Shown: positions 22,869 through 35,455 of the stretch, piece by piece
How positions within the stretch are numbered: the stretch's first letter is position 1
How the letters are laid out: each line of letters opens with the position of its first letter
Program-made: the position numbers and the translations under genes
The notes under the pieces: generated by a model
What the model was told of the DNA's origin: nothing
Database searches by the model: none
Seen by the model: only the letters and a program-made list of their open reading frames with translations
NCBI GenBank assembly: GCA_009801015.1
Contig: VHZZ01000534.1
Span: 76,733 to 124,260 of the forward strand
Length of the DNA stretch: 47,528 nt
Reading direction: 5' to 3'
Source of the DNA: Silene noctiflora
Lineage: Eukaryota > Streptophyta > Magnoliopsida > Caryophyllales > Caryophyllaceae

Positions 22869-23630
22869 AAGGATATCGCGTTCAGTATGAGGTAGCTTGC
22901 CTTATTGGCTTTTCTCAGTTCACCTGGAGCTCAATATGTGAAAAAGGCTTGTCATGTATTTCTCTTTCTTTCCGAAGTTGTGTTACTTTCTTTGTGTTTA
23001 TCAATTGTCTTTGCCTTCATAGCTTTGGGTCAGCGATAGATGATGTTGCAAGATAGATAGGTTTTCCCCCCATTATTCTTATCTTATAGTATCTTTTTTT
23101 TTTTGTGGCCCTGACGGGTTTTGAGCTAGCCTTATGAATTATGACCCTGAAAATACGTTGTGGGCTTATGGCCATATTTCGATTGGAATATTTATTTTAT
23201 TAGGTTTTTGATGAGGTCCATATCGTATGCTATGTAGTTGACATTAATTGAGGTCAGCTTTCCTTTGATTTAGTCCAAAATTTTGAAAGAATTCGGACCT
23301 TGTCACCGAGAGACATTGACCTAACAAGTACGTGATATAGACGTCAGAAACAAATCGCCCGTTATTTTAATATAGCAGATTAAGTTGTAAGCAGTATTAT
23401 AATATCCTTTTCTTAAACAAAGTGGCCTCTACAGAGGCCTAATGACTTAATTAGCAGTTAGGCAGAAATGCAGAATATAGTTTATTAGTTTATCAAGACT
23501 AGTTCTTGATATATGATCCTAGAACTACTACTTGCAGCCCCACTTGATCTCTTTTTGACTCTGGGAGTGATGGCCAGTTATTTTCTAGTATCTTTGGTTT
23601 TGATGATGCAAACTTTATAGAGTTTTTATT
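22869..23630. other. PFD3 3' untranslated region and downstream flank
   Basis: The first 200-300 bp are likely the 3' untranslated region; a T-run lies at 23094-23104. The open frame 22865-23056 overlaps the PFD3 stop and has no domain. Confidence 0.4.
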
Positions 23631-23635
23631 GTCTG

Positions 23636-23750
23636 AGACGGTCTCACACTGTACAACGGTTCATTCATATAAAAATCACTCTTTTATTGATAGCAATAAA
23701 TGAATGAATTTTTATAGGGAAGGTCCGTCTCATGATGTGAGACCGTCCTA
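23636..23750. mobile_element. MITE with GAGACGGTCTCACA ends
   Basis: The left end GAGACGGTCTCACACTGTAC and right end TGATGTGAGACCGTCC are inverted, and AATCACTC/AATGAATG blocks extend the arms. Related ends occur alone at 25727 (GAGACGGTCTCACACCGG) and 39572 (CCGTCTCACAT). Confidence 0.75.
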
Positions 23751-26142
23751 TTCTAGATTTTGTGAGTTTTATATTAAGTGACAATCTTCAACATATTTTA
23801 TTCCCGGGAACGGCTATTTTCACTCATCTTTTTCCGCACCCCTCTCACAAACAAAGTGTTGATCCGTCACATGAAGGTTGAAAAGGGTGTGATCATTTAT
23901 GATAAAAGTCAAAGCTCTGGTTTGTTTTTTCTTGTGCTTCCAACTTATTCCTTCTGAAATCTGACATCTCGACTTACTACAAGTTCATGATCTATGCACT
24001 TGCTATGTTTACATTTTCCAGTTTAAATTTTTGATGCTGAGCACAAGGTAATCAAAAGTCAAACTTAGTCATATTCCTCAGACAGTCTTTGTAGTTTTTT
24101 TTTTCCTTTGTTGTGATCTTTTGCTTTCTTATCTTGAATATAATAGTCTTTTTAATTTTGAATATTCTGCGCACTCAAAACTGATGAGAGTCGTCAACAA
24201 TGTTGTGTGCACCCTTATTTGTGTCATTCTCGCAAACTTTTCCTCTTAATTTCCTAAACTTTTGCTAGTTTGACATGGATACTAGTTGGACTTTAAGGCT
24301 CAGACTGCAATGGTCAACTGATTGACTTATCTCTACCAGACTTTTAAGGAAGATCCCATAACAGAAGGAATCCTATTTTACTTCAAAGATGTGTATAGAA
24401 CCTGACTTTGTGAAGTCTATATAGGAATAGTTCACATCCTCTGAGGCTAGGCACTATTCGGTATTCACTCCTAATTTGTTTCGGAATTAAGGTTGATAGA
24501 GGTAGGGAGAGAAAAATAGAGCCATATCTGATTATCAGGGATCCTGAGATAAGCTACAGTCATCATCTCATTTTTCAGGAACGTGAGTTTGGAGTTCACA
24601 TAAATTCTTATATGGGATTGTACCACATAGTTAGAAATTGAGTGTTCCCTTATACTCCGTATTTTTTTTCCCGTATGAAATCTCTTGCACTTGTTTCTTT
24701 TATGCTGATAATATGATAATGATTATGAACTTTTGAACTTTAGCCTTAGCTGCAGTTGAGGTGAAGGGATCTGAATCCAGGTTTAGCTTAATCCCACCTG
24801 TATGTAATACTCTGAAATGGACGTCAGTCCCACTATTCGTGTTACTGTAGTTGCTTTAGTGGAGTAAGTAGCTCTAAGCCTCTAATGACTAGTGTGTGAT
24901 AATAAGACATCAACTTTTTAGTCACTGTAATTGATAGTTGATTGAGAAAATAGGTTACAGTTGCGTATTAGTTATTATCTCTAGTGACATATTTATCAGG
25001 AGCTTTAGGACCATACTATTTTTATTAAGATATACAGACTTTTTTTTTTCTAGATTTGATTATGATATCAGCCGCTCTAGTGACCAGGGTTACTGGATTT
25101 GCTCGGATACTCTACGAATCCTGAATTGGTAAGAGTGAATTCATCAAGTCGCTTATTGAAAATACATAAGAATTGTGAATTTGTCGGGGCGTCTTTATAG
25201 CGAATCTGGTAACCATAGTTTATAGTTTATACATAGTACCGGACTTGGTATGAACCTCATGTTTTCGTGACTTCATTGCTTAGTTTATACTCTTCTGCTT
25301 TCTCCTTGTTTGGTACTTCTATAAACTTATCCTACATGATATGACATCGAACTTGGACGTGACTTTGCATCGTCAAGTGCCGCGTCTCTTGCAGGAAGAG
25401 CTTCAAAGTTCCTTTGGAAGTGTTAGAATTACCAGATTGTAGTCTAATAGTAGATGCTTAGTTTTCAACTTTTGATTGTTGTTGGGTTGTCCCTGTCAGA
25501 GTTTCTGGGACACCTCTGGTAATTGACATTTCAGGTGGAACCCATTCTATTAAGTGCTGCTTCTAACTAATTGACCGTCTATTTGACTCGACTCGCAAAC
25601 ACCTGAATCACATTCCCATTTCTTAGAGGAGTCATAGTCTTAGAATCTAAGCTATTTTCTTTGACATTTTTTTAGTAATCTTAATTCTTAAGTTTTAATC
25701 AACGTTACAACAATTATTATTGAGTGAGACGGTCTCACACCGGAAGACGTTCATTTGTATGAAAAAAAAAACACTTTTGAACCTTTTGCTGAATGATTTT
25801 TTACCGAAATGGATCGTCAGACTCATTTTTGGTTTCACTCAAAATATTTGTATCAATTGCATCATCGCAAGCTATTTTCTCTGATGCACTTTAATGGTTG
25901 TCTGGTTAAAGTCTACCGGTTACCTTCTATTTTTTATCCCTTACGCTAATGACTTGATACGTTTTACAATGGTGATTATGTAACTCGATGACTTTCAATG
26001 AGAATTCCTATTGTCTTACGCCGTTGTATAGATACATCAACGTGATTATTGTTATCTCCGTTATCAATAAATGAGGTGTATAGTGTAGTACTAACATTAC
26101 GTTGTCCGTTTGCACTATTTTTTAAAATTTGTACAGTAGTAT
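23751..26142. other. Intergenic, no gene supported
   Basis: A fragment of the GAGACGGTCTCACA element lies at 25727-25848. A splice-like acceptor at 25394 (TCTCTTGCAG) is followed by 16 open codons (EELQSSFGSVRITRL, then a stop); with no partner exon this is not called a gene. Confidence 0.4.

Positions 26143-26180
<38 letters not shown>
26143..26180. repeat. (TA)n tract followed by a T-run
   Basis: About 24 bp of TA repeat and then 14 or more T residues. Confidence 0.9.
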
Positions 26181-27020
26181 AGACGAGTATTTATACCAGT
26201 GAAGTTGTGAACATAGACTGTAGTTGATTGGGAGTAATATGTAAGACGTGCACGCAAACCTAGGCAGAATCATGCTCATCCTCATACTAAGTATTGATTG
26301 CTTTAATACAAACAATTTTGTCTGCTAATGTATTGACGCGTTAAAACCTTCGCATAATTTCATTTTAGCTGACGAAATATTATACTTTGACTTTGACTTA
26401 TCTTTAGGTCTACTATATAGTTTAGCGTTGGTGTAAATGGGCCCGTAGTGGGTTCCTATCCGATCCAAAAATGTGGCCCATTCTCTCTGTTTAACTTGAC
26501 TTGAAAAGTGGACAAAAAAATGTATTAAAACTTAAAAGTAGCTTTTTATAGGCATAGATTAGAGATGTTTAACTGCCGCAATTGCCGGGTAATGTTCTCA
26601 TTTGGAGGTCAAACATCTAGAAGTATAGAAAGGGTCAACGGATTGTGCAAGAGGTCACTAAATTTTAGATGGATTGGTAAATTGTCAATTAGTTAATTAT
26701 ATTTGTTGATTAACAAGCATGAGTTTTTGTTATCATGATAATGAATATTGACAATTATATTATGACTTTGGAATCTGAAACTTATAATACCTGTTCGAGT
26801 TTGTATTAACAATGACATGATTCAAAGTTACTCAACACCAGACTTCAGATTTCCGAGAAAAATTGCTATGTATAAATAAAGTATTTGTGACATCTGAAGT
26901 TTGGGGTCATGATAAACTTGCAACTCAGGTGTCATCTACGCAAACTTAAATTGTTAATTGAATTTATTACAGAGAATTTGTCAAATCTCAAGTATGACCT
27001 ACAACATTTTGGTTACAAAA
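26181..27020. other. Intergenic, no gene seen
   Basis: AT-rich. The open frames crossing the TA tract are low complexity. Confidence 0.45.
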
Positions 27021-27220
27021 TACGCCCTTCATCCCGGTTATTTATTTACATGTTTCATTTTTGTGTCTCGGTCAATTGTCTACTTTTTATTTTGGAAATG
27101 CTTTTGATGTATAATTTGATAATCCACACTTAATTTAATTCAGTTGTCATTCAATAATTAACCTCTTTTTGTAATTTTCGTACTAAAATCAAAGGTAAAC
27201 AAGTAAGCGGGACCGAGGTA
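27021..27220. mobile_element. Stowaway-type MITE, about 200 bp
   Basis: Ends TACGCCCTTCATCCCGGTTA and AAGCGGGACCGAGGTA are inverted, with inner pairing of TTTATTTAC to GTAAACAAG. TA lies at both outer ends, as for Stowaway target sites. The frame at 26909-27133 runs into it by chance. Confidence 0.7.
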
Positions 27221-28105
27221 ATATATTATTACTCGTAATGAACATGGACATGAGACTCGTAAATTTGCCATAAAGATGTAACACCATTTAAGGCAGAGGA
27301 AACAGTCTGAAAACGCCAAAAAAGAGAATCTATCTACTCTTAGATACCACTTTTTAAGTTGCTTATGCCTTTACTTTATGGGTTTTAGTAATCTTATTAG
27401 CGGCCGAATTTAATTTCATTATTAAGATGCATGAATGCTTCTTATGCCTAGATAAGTTTATCGCAAATTTCAATTTAAATTCTAAACGGAAGTATCCGTC
27501 CCAAGTTTAAGACAGGTCAAATAATGACTCATTAATATCAATACGACAAACATTCTTTTATTCTTTAAGCATTTCACTTTTATCTTATTTAAAATATTTG
27601 ACCAGTTTGATCGATATAGTCGTTTTAAGAGAGACTAGTTGTAAATAGATAGACTAGATTTGATTTAAGTAAGAAGTCAAATACAAAATTCTATAGATTT
27701 CCCTCTATAAAGAAATAATAATAAAAAAAATAGAGATTAAAGATAATCCTTAGGCAAACACATTATTATGTGAATATAATAATGTTAAGTCATTATTTCA
27801 GTTTTAAGACCCATCTCTTACGCTGCTTAGGCAAACACATTATTATGTAAAAAATAGAGACAAAAATCTTGGGTGGATCTAAAATCTCAAATATTCATTT
27901 AAATACGAGGTGAAATGGAATATGAAATAGTAGTTACATAGAATGTAGCCTAAGTTCTAAGGTAATGACGTTTTCCTACGATAACTTTGTTTAAATACCA
28001 TGTATTAATGTTTAGGACAATTGAGACAATGAGTCTCTTGATAGTTACGTTAATTGGAAGTTTGTAACCATTCATTGGTAATATGTCCTCCATATATGTG
28101 TTAGA
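27221..28105. other. Intergenic, no gene seen
   Basis: A 20-bp phrase (TAGGCAAACACATTATTATG) occurs at about 27752 and again at 27828, an internal direct repeat about 76 bp apart. Confidence 0.45.
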
Positions 28106-28315
28106 TCCTGTTTTTTTCCGGCTAAAACGAACTGAATTGAATTGAATGAAGCCGGGCAGAATCGAACTAAACTGAATGGAGTTGAGCTAAAGTAAGGGTT
28201 AATTTTGTGAAGAAATGAGCTGGACAGAACTGACTGAAACTAAACTAAACCGAATCGAATAGAGCTGGGCTTTGTTAAAAGTAACTAAAATTAAGCCAAA
28301 AAGAACATAACCTTA
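28106..28315. mobile_element. MITE with TTTTTTTCGGCT ends, copy 1
   Basis: Begins ATCCTGTTTTTTTCCGGCTA and ends TTAAGCCAAAAAGAACATAAC, inverted ends. The interior repeats the words GAACTGAATTGAA and GAGCTG. Relatives lie at 30470-30565 and 36580-36790. Confidence 0.65.
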
Positions 28316-30019
28316 CTAATTCGGAAAAATTGCCCATACTAATTCAAAGATGATTAGTCCGGCATAAATAATTCTGAGTTGCAATCTTCCTAAAATAATT
28401 GAAGTTGTCAACATTATTTCAGTTTTAAGACCCAGCTCTTACGCTGCTTATTTTATTTTCCATTAAGGAAAAATTAGTATTTGGAACTAAAAGTACGATA
28501 AATAAAATTCTGAAAAACACATTTCTTTCAAATTGTAATTTTTTTGATAAATAATATTTTGTTTTTTAAAATGACTTTTTTTTGTAAATAAAGTAATATT
28601 GAATTTTAGTATATATTTTTAAAACCCGTGATTTGCGAAGTACTTGTTTTTTTAACAAAATATATTTACTTTCATTTTTCAGATTTCCGTTCAAATTATT
28701 TAACGGAAAAGTGCATGTAAACGCAAAGTTCTGCCATGCACACCTGCAGCTATGAATCTATGATCGTAATGCGTAAAAGTGTGTCATTTGCCATATTTTA
28801 ATCTCGGCTCTCCAACACAATTTTTTTAAATCAACCTCATACCATTTTTAAAATCAAATCATCACTAATTTAACACCATTTTTAACAATGATAAAATCAT
28901 ACTTTAAACACTTTAATTACAAATTCACGGTATGTGTTAATTTAGATGTCGTTTGGTCTAGCTGACTTGTGAGTTATGATATTTATATGCACATTGTCAA
29001 GTGATAGTTTCAGAACTTTTCGTCAGGGGCAAAAATTTTAAGGGTAAACGTACTCTACTGTTAGCCCCCCATAAATTCACCAGTGGCATAAACAAGATTA
29101 ATACAATAAAACAATTTTTGATTAATTATTTTAATGTACTTATGATAATACTTATGATGGTTGTGATTTAAAATGGCCTAAAAAATTAGGTGCTACCTTA
29201 ATTCCTTAATCACTTTGGTGCTTTGTATATGACGCCCTGATGTGTATATATAATGTAATAATAGTGGATCCATCCTACTACACGTCCCTCTAATTTTTAA
29301 TTTTTAATCTTTATTATCATCATCGTCATCATCGTTATTAATATACAAGTTAGCAATAAAAATTCAGATAAGATCGTTATCTGTCATAAGCTCACTCAAT
29401 GCTACATATGCCATTTCATAAAAATATCGCATCAATAAGGTTTTCACTTTTCAGTATTTTTATCCAAATTCAACTATCGATATGTATTTTTATCACTCGT
29501 GTTAATATGATCACATTTTTTTTACAAATGTCTATTATTGAAGTTGAATGCGAGAATATTATATTAACATTTTTTTTTTCTAAATTTTATATATCATTCT
29601 CGTCTTATCTATCTTCAATATTTTAAAAATAATGATACGGAGTAATTAATTATTATTACTCCGTAATTCCGTATACGCTTACTGCCTAATTAACCTATAT
29701 AAATGGACATCCTAATTCCTAATTATAAGCTTATTATAAATCAACTATTACGCAAAGTTTTGTGATTCTACCCACAATTTAGCACCACAGGATTAAAAAT
29801 ATAATCAAAATTGATCGTACAAAATTGATACACATCGCACATGCAAAGTAGAAATTTATAAGTTTGTATATTGTATTCACCATCACCACAAAAAGACGTA
29901 TGTCGTTCAACAAACAATTATATAGACATAGACTATACATATATTTGTACTAATTATGTTTGACTTTGACTATTGACATAAGCCCATAATACCGTTGAAA
30001 TGTTTAATAAAACAAAGCG
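28316..30019. other. Intergenic, no gene seen
   Basis: Phrase TCAGTTTTAAGACCCA occurs at 27799 and again at 28420, marking another short dispersed repeat. A palindrome ACGGAGTAATTAATTATTAT with TTACTCCGT lies at about 29637-29665. The frame at 29399-29626 has no domain. Confidence 0.45.
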
Positions 30020-30210
30020 TCTTGTTTGTGACGGACACTATTCGTTACAAGCTGAAAATGAATAGTGTCTTTTTCACAATAAGGCAAGTGAGAGAGCAAG
30101 TGGGGAGAAATGGAGCACCCCATAAATAGTGTCACATGCATATTGTGAGAGGGGCACTATCCATCTTCAGCTTGTGACGGATAGTGTCGGTCTTCCATGA
30201 GAATTTGTGT
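30020..30210. mobile_element. Fold-back MITE, ACTATTCGTCACAAGCTGAA family, copy 1
   Basis: The left arm TTGTGACGGACACTATTCGT with TACAAGCTGAA is inverted in the right arm ATCTTCAGCTTGTGACGGATAGTGTC. CACAATAAGGCAAGTG and TATTGTGAGAGGGGCACTA pair or mirror inside. Outer end CATGAGAATTTGTGT. Two more copies lie at 35.0-35.5 kb. Confidence 0.8.
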
Positions 30211-31760
30211 TAATAAAATTAGAAAAAGATTACTTGTATTTTTGTTAGCATGCATGGCATATTATGTGAATACGACCACAGTCAAAAGGCCATTTTAGGG
30301 CAATGTTCGGCTTGTCTTAAAAGATGCCTTTATCAATGCTTCCTTTGACATCTTCTTCCTTTTTTTTGTCTCTAAATAATACGGAGTATATATAGTACAA
30401 TAATTGAGGAACGGAAATCGATATTGTATTATAAAACGCGTAATTATGTCTTCTTTTATTACTAGATTAAGTTCATGTTTTTTTCGGCTGAATAGAACTG
30501 AACGGAATTAAACTTAGTTGAATTGAGCTTAATAAAAGTTGAAATTAAGTTAAAAAGAATAGGGCTTAATTACATAAAAAAGTTATGACAGTAAATCATT
30601 TACCTGACTTATCATTTATATCTGCCGATAAATATCGATAAATTAACTTAACAAAATATGTAAAATCCGACGGTTTTTAACCGTTATAATCTTTTCAGTT
30701 TTATTTTACGTCGATAATCTTTTTAGTTTTATTTTAGGTCGAAATAACGTAAAAAGATATTGGGAGTTAAGTAATAGTGACCCATTCGAAAATGATTGAT
30801 TATTATTTATGTGTGTTGTTGACTTATGACTAGCTTTAAGAAAGAGGCTTTTAGGTAACAAGAGCTAGTAAAATCATATGGGTAAGACTTGGGAAGGTGG
30901 ACTTTGAATTGGGAGAATATTAGAATAATAAACGCCTATTCTTCTCGAAAAATTACATGAAAATATAAAATACACTTTGTTTAATTATTCTTCCCATACT
31001 TCTTGTACAAGCAAGCATAGATTAGATAAATGTTAAAAGAAGTAAATTAGTAAAATTAGGAGAAAAAAAGATAAATAAATAAATAAATATATTAAAAGTC
31101 TAGTGGCAAGACAAGTATAAATTAGATAAAACGAAATAAAGTCGAACACCTATCCTCTTGGAAGTTAGATTCAAGCCTTAACCACTACATCCAAGCAGAT
31201 TGATATGTTTAACATGGTCTTATTGTTTATTTATTTTATACTAATTGTCAGATGGGGTAGCAAAATATCTTCTTCTTCATTGATTTTTTTGGATTTGGGG
31301 TAGCAGGAGTGAGCTACCCTTTACTACTCTTTAGCCTCGCCCCTCCTTCTCACATGTGCGTGGCATACATGCTATATTTTGTCTAATACCAAAATTTAAA
31401 TCCTTTATAATTACTCGATATATAGATAATTAATTTTATTACACGACAAGACGGTCTCCGTTATGATTTTTTTTCGTGTAAACTGGTTGGGTTGTCCTTG
31501 TACTTACGCAAGGGTAGAATATACGAGTAGAATTTTATTTCTTTTGATATCAATAATGACATATCCCCTCCCTTGGTCCAATTTACTTATTTATTGTTTT
31601 TATTCTTTATGAGATATTTTAATGTAAAATTAAATAAATAATTGGAGTCGAGAGAATGAATCTTTTATTACAAAAATAAAACATGTTTAGTTAGTATTAA
31701 GAAGAAAGTTGTTTACAGATGACAAATCAAACCCATATACGGTGGGACGTATAAGCAATA
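30211..31760. other. Intergenic with a decayed TTCGGCT-type MITE
   Basis: 30470-30565 begins CATGTTTTTTTCGGCTGAAT and carries GAACTGAACGGAATTAAAC, a second member of the 28106 family. No gene seen. TAAATAAATAAATAAATA occurs near 31072-31089. Confidence 0.5.
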
Positions 31761-31967
31761 TACTTCCTCTGTCCCAGTTATTTGTTGTCCCTTTTTATTT
31801 TTGGTGTCTCAATCAATTGTTGTCTTTTCTATTTTAAGAATAATATTGATGAACAATTTAATAGTTTATCCTTAATTTGTTCCACTTGTCACTTAGTAAT
31901 TGGTCCCCTCCTATTTTTTAATTTTTTTATCAAAACCAAAGAACAACAATTAATCGGGATAGGAATA
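31761..31967. mobile_element. Stowaway-type MITE, about 207 bp
   Basis: Ends TACTTCCTCTGTCCCAGTTA and TTAATCGGGATAGGAATA are inverted; TTTGTTGTCC pairs with GAACAACAA. The open frame at 31782-32057 lies on it and is not a gene. Confidence 0.75.
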
Positions 31968-32766
31968 TACAGGAACCTAGTGTTTCATATCAATCGGCAA
32001 AATGTTGTTAAATACGTTGGCATGCCATGGTCGTCGATTATTCTTGTCTTGACCTAAGGAGACACTTTCTTGCTAATATGGCAATGCATGCATAATATAA
32101 CCAAACAAATTTGCTAATTTGATCAATAATTATCAATAAATCACATTCACAAGTCTTTCCAAAGCTAATGCCTACAACTTTCAAGATAAAAAAAAAGGAA
32201 ACATTATGTTTTTAAATGTCGGACTAGCTGGTTAAATTTAGTCGTGGTGACATTTCTTTGATCTCAAGTTTGTTCTATATCGAAAACGATTGATCATGTT
32301 ATCTATTAACTTCGCGACTATATATGAATCCGACTTTATAGGTTGATAAATCTCGGACTATCACTTTCTTAGATATATATATCCTTATGTATAATCCATT
32401 TTTCTATTGGACTTTATATGTTGCATGTGAGAAAGTGATTCTAAAAATCGGTATTTACCTGATATCGCCATCCCATTTTTTTTATTATTAGAATGATAAG
32501 GGTGTGAACATGTAGCTCCGATGTAGACAGGGAGAAGGGGCGAATAATGGAAAATAGGAATGCAAATAGAAAGCGCGTTAAGAAGATGAGTTTAGGCGTA
32601 AAAGGCTGTACCAAGAAACAGAGCCGTGTGATCCAACACGTGATCTGCACACACCGTCGTTTTATTTCGCATACCATCGGTCAAACACCATGCATGTCTA
32701 CACCTTACCTTGGTTGCCAAGATATGCAACTATATTGATTTTGTTAAATGTTTTTTTAAGGTACAA
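31968..32766. other. Intergenic, no gene seen
   Basis: A CACGTG box occurs at 32637-32642 (within CAACACGTGATC). Short open frames on both strands at 32441-32738 overlap each other and show no domain. Confidence 0.4.
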
Positions 32767-32813
<47 letters not shown>

Positions 32814-32830
32814 TAAAAATAAAAATAAAT
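32767..32830. repeat. (AAT)n microsatellite followed by (AAAAT)n
   Basis: About 14 AAT units and then three or four AAAAT units. The leucine-rich minus-strand frame here is an artefact of this repeat. Confidence 0.95.
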
Positions 32831-34181
32831 ATTGACTTTTAATCTTTCTAATTGGTGTGAAATAAAAACCTTTAGCTGAATTAGTGTTCTGTTTTTTAGG
32901 TTTCGAGTTTATTTTATGGGTTTCGGTATCGTTTAACATCCATCAATCATTTATCGCGGAGAACTGTTGTGTTATCAAAAGGTTTGTGCACGTGACTCTG
33001 CGATTGACATATATCATAAATTTCATACTATAAATTAAGCAAATGTCACTATAAAAATATGTTAGTTACTACATTTTCATGGGTATCTATATAATTAAAA
33101 GATGGTTTATAGTAAGTCGATTTAAAACTGTAAGTATTTGTGCTGTATTATAGCCCAACAAAGAATAATCCTCTACGTACATATCATGAAAAACTCGTTT
33201 TCTTTCAGAGAATGAAACCCAATACTCTCTCCTGTTTACCATTTTCTTCCCTATTTTCTTAAACGGATTATTGAGTTTTTCTTCCCCTTTCTTATTTTGG
33301 AAACTTTTACTCTTATTTTATTCATCTCTATTTCCTATCACTAAACCCCACCCAACTCTTTTACTTTCATTTATTCCTTTTTTAATGTTTATGATCCCAC
33401 AATTTTTTATTTAATTCTTAATTATTCATCCCTATCTCCTATTACCAAACTCCACCCAACTTTTTTACTCTTATTTTATTCTTCATCTTAATACTCGTGT
33501 CTAAAAAAACAATGAGAAGAAAAAGAAGAATAGGATGGAGTATGATTTAAACAAAATTTGAGTCGATGCATGTAAGTGGTTGAGCCCTAAAAAGTCATCC
33601 TATAAAACGAATCCACCAATATAATGAATGAGCTAATCCTACTTTAATTTTGTAACTTAGTCATATAGAAACTAATTGCATAATTTGTGATAAAGACGGC
33701 ACTGATTTGATAGAATTGGACATAATTAATTAACATTGACCCAAAATTATTAAACCAAAAATTATATTCCGTCTAATTATATGTATGTTAGTTTATATCA
33801 TCCCTTAGCTAAGTGGAGATTGAACGTGGAATTTGGATAACATAAACGACTTGGTCAACAAAACCTTATATGATGGTAGTAGTTACCATGTACTTTACCT
33901 TAGGTCTTAATAAATGCTATAAAATGAACACGGAATTATTTGTCTTAAATGAAAATATGTGTTAAATAGATAAATGAGAGAAAAATAATAATTTAATGTT
34001 TAGGAAGTGACAAACTCTTATCTCATCCACTTATACAAGGTAGTATTTGACTTGTTCTACATTTAAGACGGATAAGATTGTCGCGAGGGAGACAAAATGT
34101 ATAAGGAATTATAATATTTGACTATTTGTATTATTTGGAGTATTATACTAAGTACTAAATTAAATAGACGAGTTTTTTGTT
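32831..34181. other. Intergenic, no gene seen
   Basis: 33285-33500 holds two similar blocks (CTTTTACTCTTATTTTATTC and TTTTTTACTCTTATTTTATT with CACCCAACT) about 160 bp apart. No coding region. Confidence 0.45.
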
Positions 34182-34576
34182 TGAGACCATCGCCAAGCAA
34201 AGGTCGCGCTAACTAGGTCGCGACCCAGTTTTACTCTTAATCCCAATTCATTTATCTTGACCTACTTTCACCCTCCCAAGCAGAAGATCGCGACCTAGGT
34301 CATCAACCCAATCATTTCTCACATTTTCTACCCCACTACACAACATTCTCAATCATTTCCCACATTCTCTACCTCACTTTTCTCTTTTATTTTTACAATT
34401 AATTCTTTCAACTAATAAAATTTTGACACATAGTAGGTCAATAAGAAGGTCAATTTGGTTAACCTTGGTCACAAATCGACCTTTGGTCACAAATTGACCT
34501 CCATTGGTCACATATTAATTCTCCTAATTGTGTAATTAAGGTGACCAAGCAATTGACCTTGCTTGGGGATGGTCTG
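34182..34576. mobile_element. About 395-bp inverted-repeat element carrying W-box cores
   Basis: The left end GACCATCGCCAAGCAAAGGT and right end TTGACCTTGCTTGGGGATGG are inverted, flanked by TGA on both sides, which may be a 3-bp target duplication. Inside, TTGACC or its reverse GGTCAA occurs at 34257-34262, 34436-34441, 34448-34453, 34494-34499 and 34553-34558. TTGAC[CT] is the core bound by WRKY proteins. The element lies about 2.6 kb upstream of the WRKY start codon. It has no coding capacity. Confidence 0.7.
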
Positions 34577-35024
34577 ATGGTTAAAATGAAGATATTGTTC
34601 TGTGAACAATAATTAGCAGATTTGAATCAAGCTTTCTACTACATCCGTTTGGCGTTTGGTTTCTTTTATACGAAGTGCATTTCTGGTGACAAATATTTTA
34701 GAAGTCGATATTTTACTAAAATCAAATAATAAAATTGCATGGAGTTTATTAAATTTCCCTTAAAACGGAAAAAAAGTAATACACACTTTTTGCAATGAGA
34801 AACAAAACAAGGCATCTAGAATGATTTAGCAACAAAGTTAAGGAAAAAGAAAAAGTTTAGTAGGCCAAGTGCACACACGGGTGGAGCTTTTTGAATGGCA
34901 CGTGTAAACGTGTTTACACGAAACCGGTTTAAAATCCCGCGTTCTTTCTTTTGTTTTAGTTTCCGTACACTTATGCTTGAGAAATGTAAAGTATGAACAA
35001 TTTGTCGACAATAATAAGTTTATG
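34577..35024. other. Intergenic, no gene seen
   Basis: A near-palindromic stretch GGCACGTGTAAACGTGTTTACACG lies at 34896-34920. The minus frame at 34838-35029 has no domain. Confidence 0.4.
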
Positions 35025-35213
35025 CACAAATTCTCGTTGACGACGAGTACTATTCGTCACAAGTTGAAGATCGATAGTGCATCTTTCATAATTAAAAGTG
35101 ACAAGCCAATTAGGAATTAAATGGAGCACCCTACTTCCCCTCCCACTTGTGATATTGTGAGAGAGGCACTGAGGTCTTTAGCTTATGACGGACAATATCT
35201 ATTTTCAATGAGA
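35025..35213. mobile_element. Fold-back MITE, ACTATTCGTCACAAGCTGAA family, copy 2
   Basis: Starts CACAAATTCTCGTTGACGAC, then TACTATTCGTCACAAGTTGA; the right arm is TTTAGCTTATGACGGACAAT with outer CAATGAGAT. The interior ATTAAATGGAGCACC and TATTGTGAGAGAGGCACT match copy 1 in the same orientation. Confidence 0.75.
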
Positions 35214-35267
35214 TGAGCTGAGCTTCTTTCCTTTTAATATAACTCGACGGACGGAGTAATAATATAA

Positions 35268-35455
35268 ACACAAATTCACATTGAAGACGAACATTATTCG
35301 TCACAAGCTGAAGACGGAGGGTGTTCTCTTACAAAATGCAAGTGACACTATTTATGGGGTGTTCTATTTCCTCCCCACTTGCCCTTCCATTTGTCTTATT
35401 GTGAGAGGGATAATATCCGTTTTCAACTTGTGACGGATAATTGACATCGCAAGCA
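35268..35455. mobile_element. Fold-back MITE, ACTATTCGTCACAAGCTGAA family, copy 3
   Basis: Starts ACACAAATTCACATTGAAGA, then ACATTATTCGTCACAAGCTG; ends TTTTCAACTTGTGACGGATA. It lies only about 55 bp from copy 2. Its interior (TATTTATGGGGTGTTCTATT, CCCCACTTGCCCTTCC) is inverted relative to copy 1, as a palindromic element allows. Confidence 0.75.

Noticed and set aside
25395-25444. Possible terminal exon after TCTCTTGCAG
   Set aside because: Sixteen codons only, and no upstream exon or reading frame to join it to.
25976-26315. Two minus-strand open frames
   Set aside because: They run through a (TA)n and T-run microsatellite; YIYIYI repeats show low complexity.
32730-32939. Leucine-run minus-strand frame
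   Set aside because: Direct translation of the (AAT)n microsatellite.
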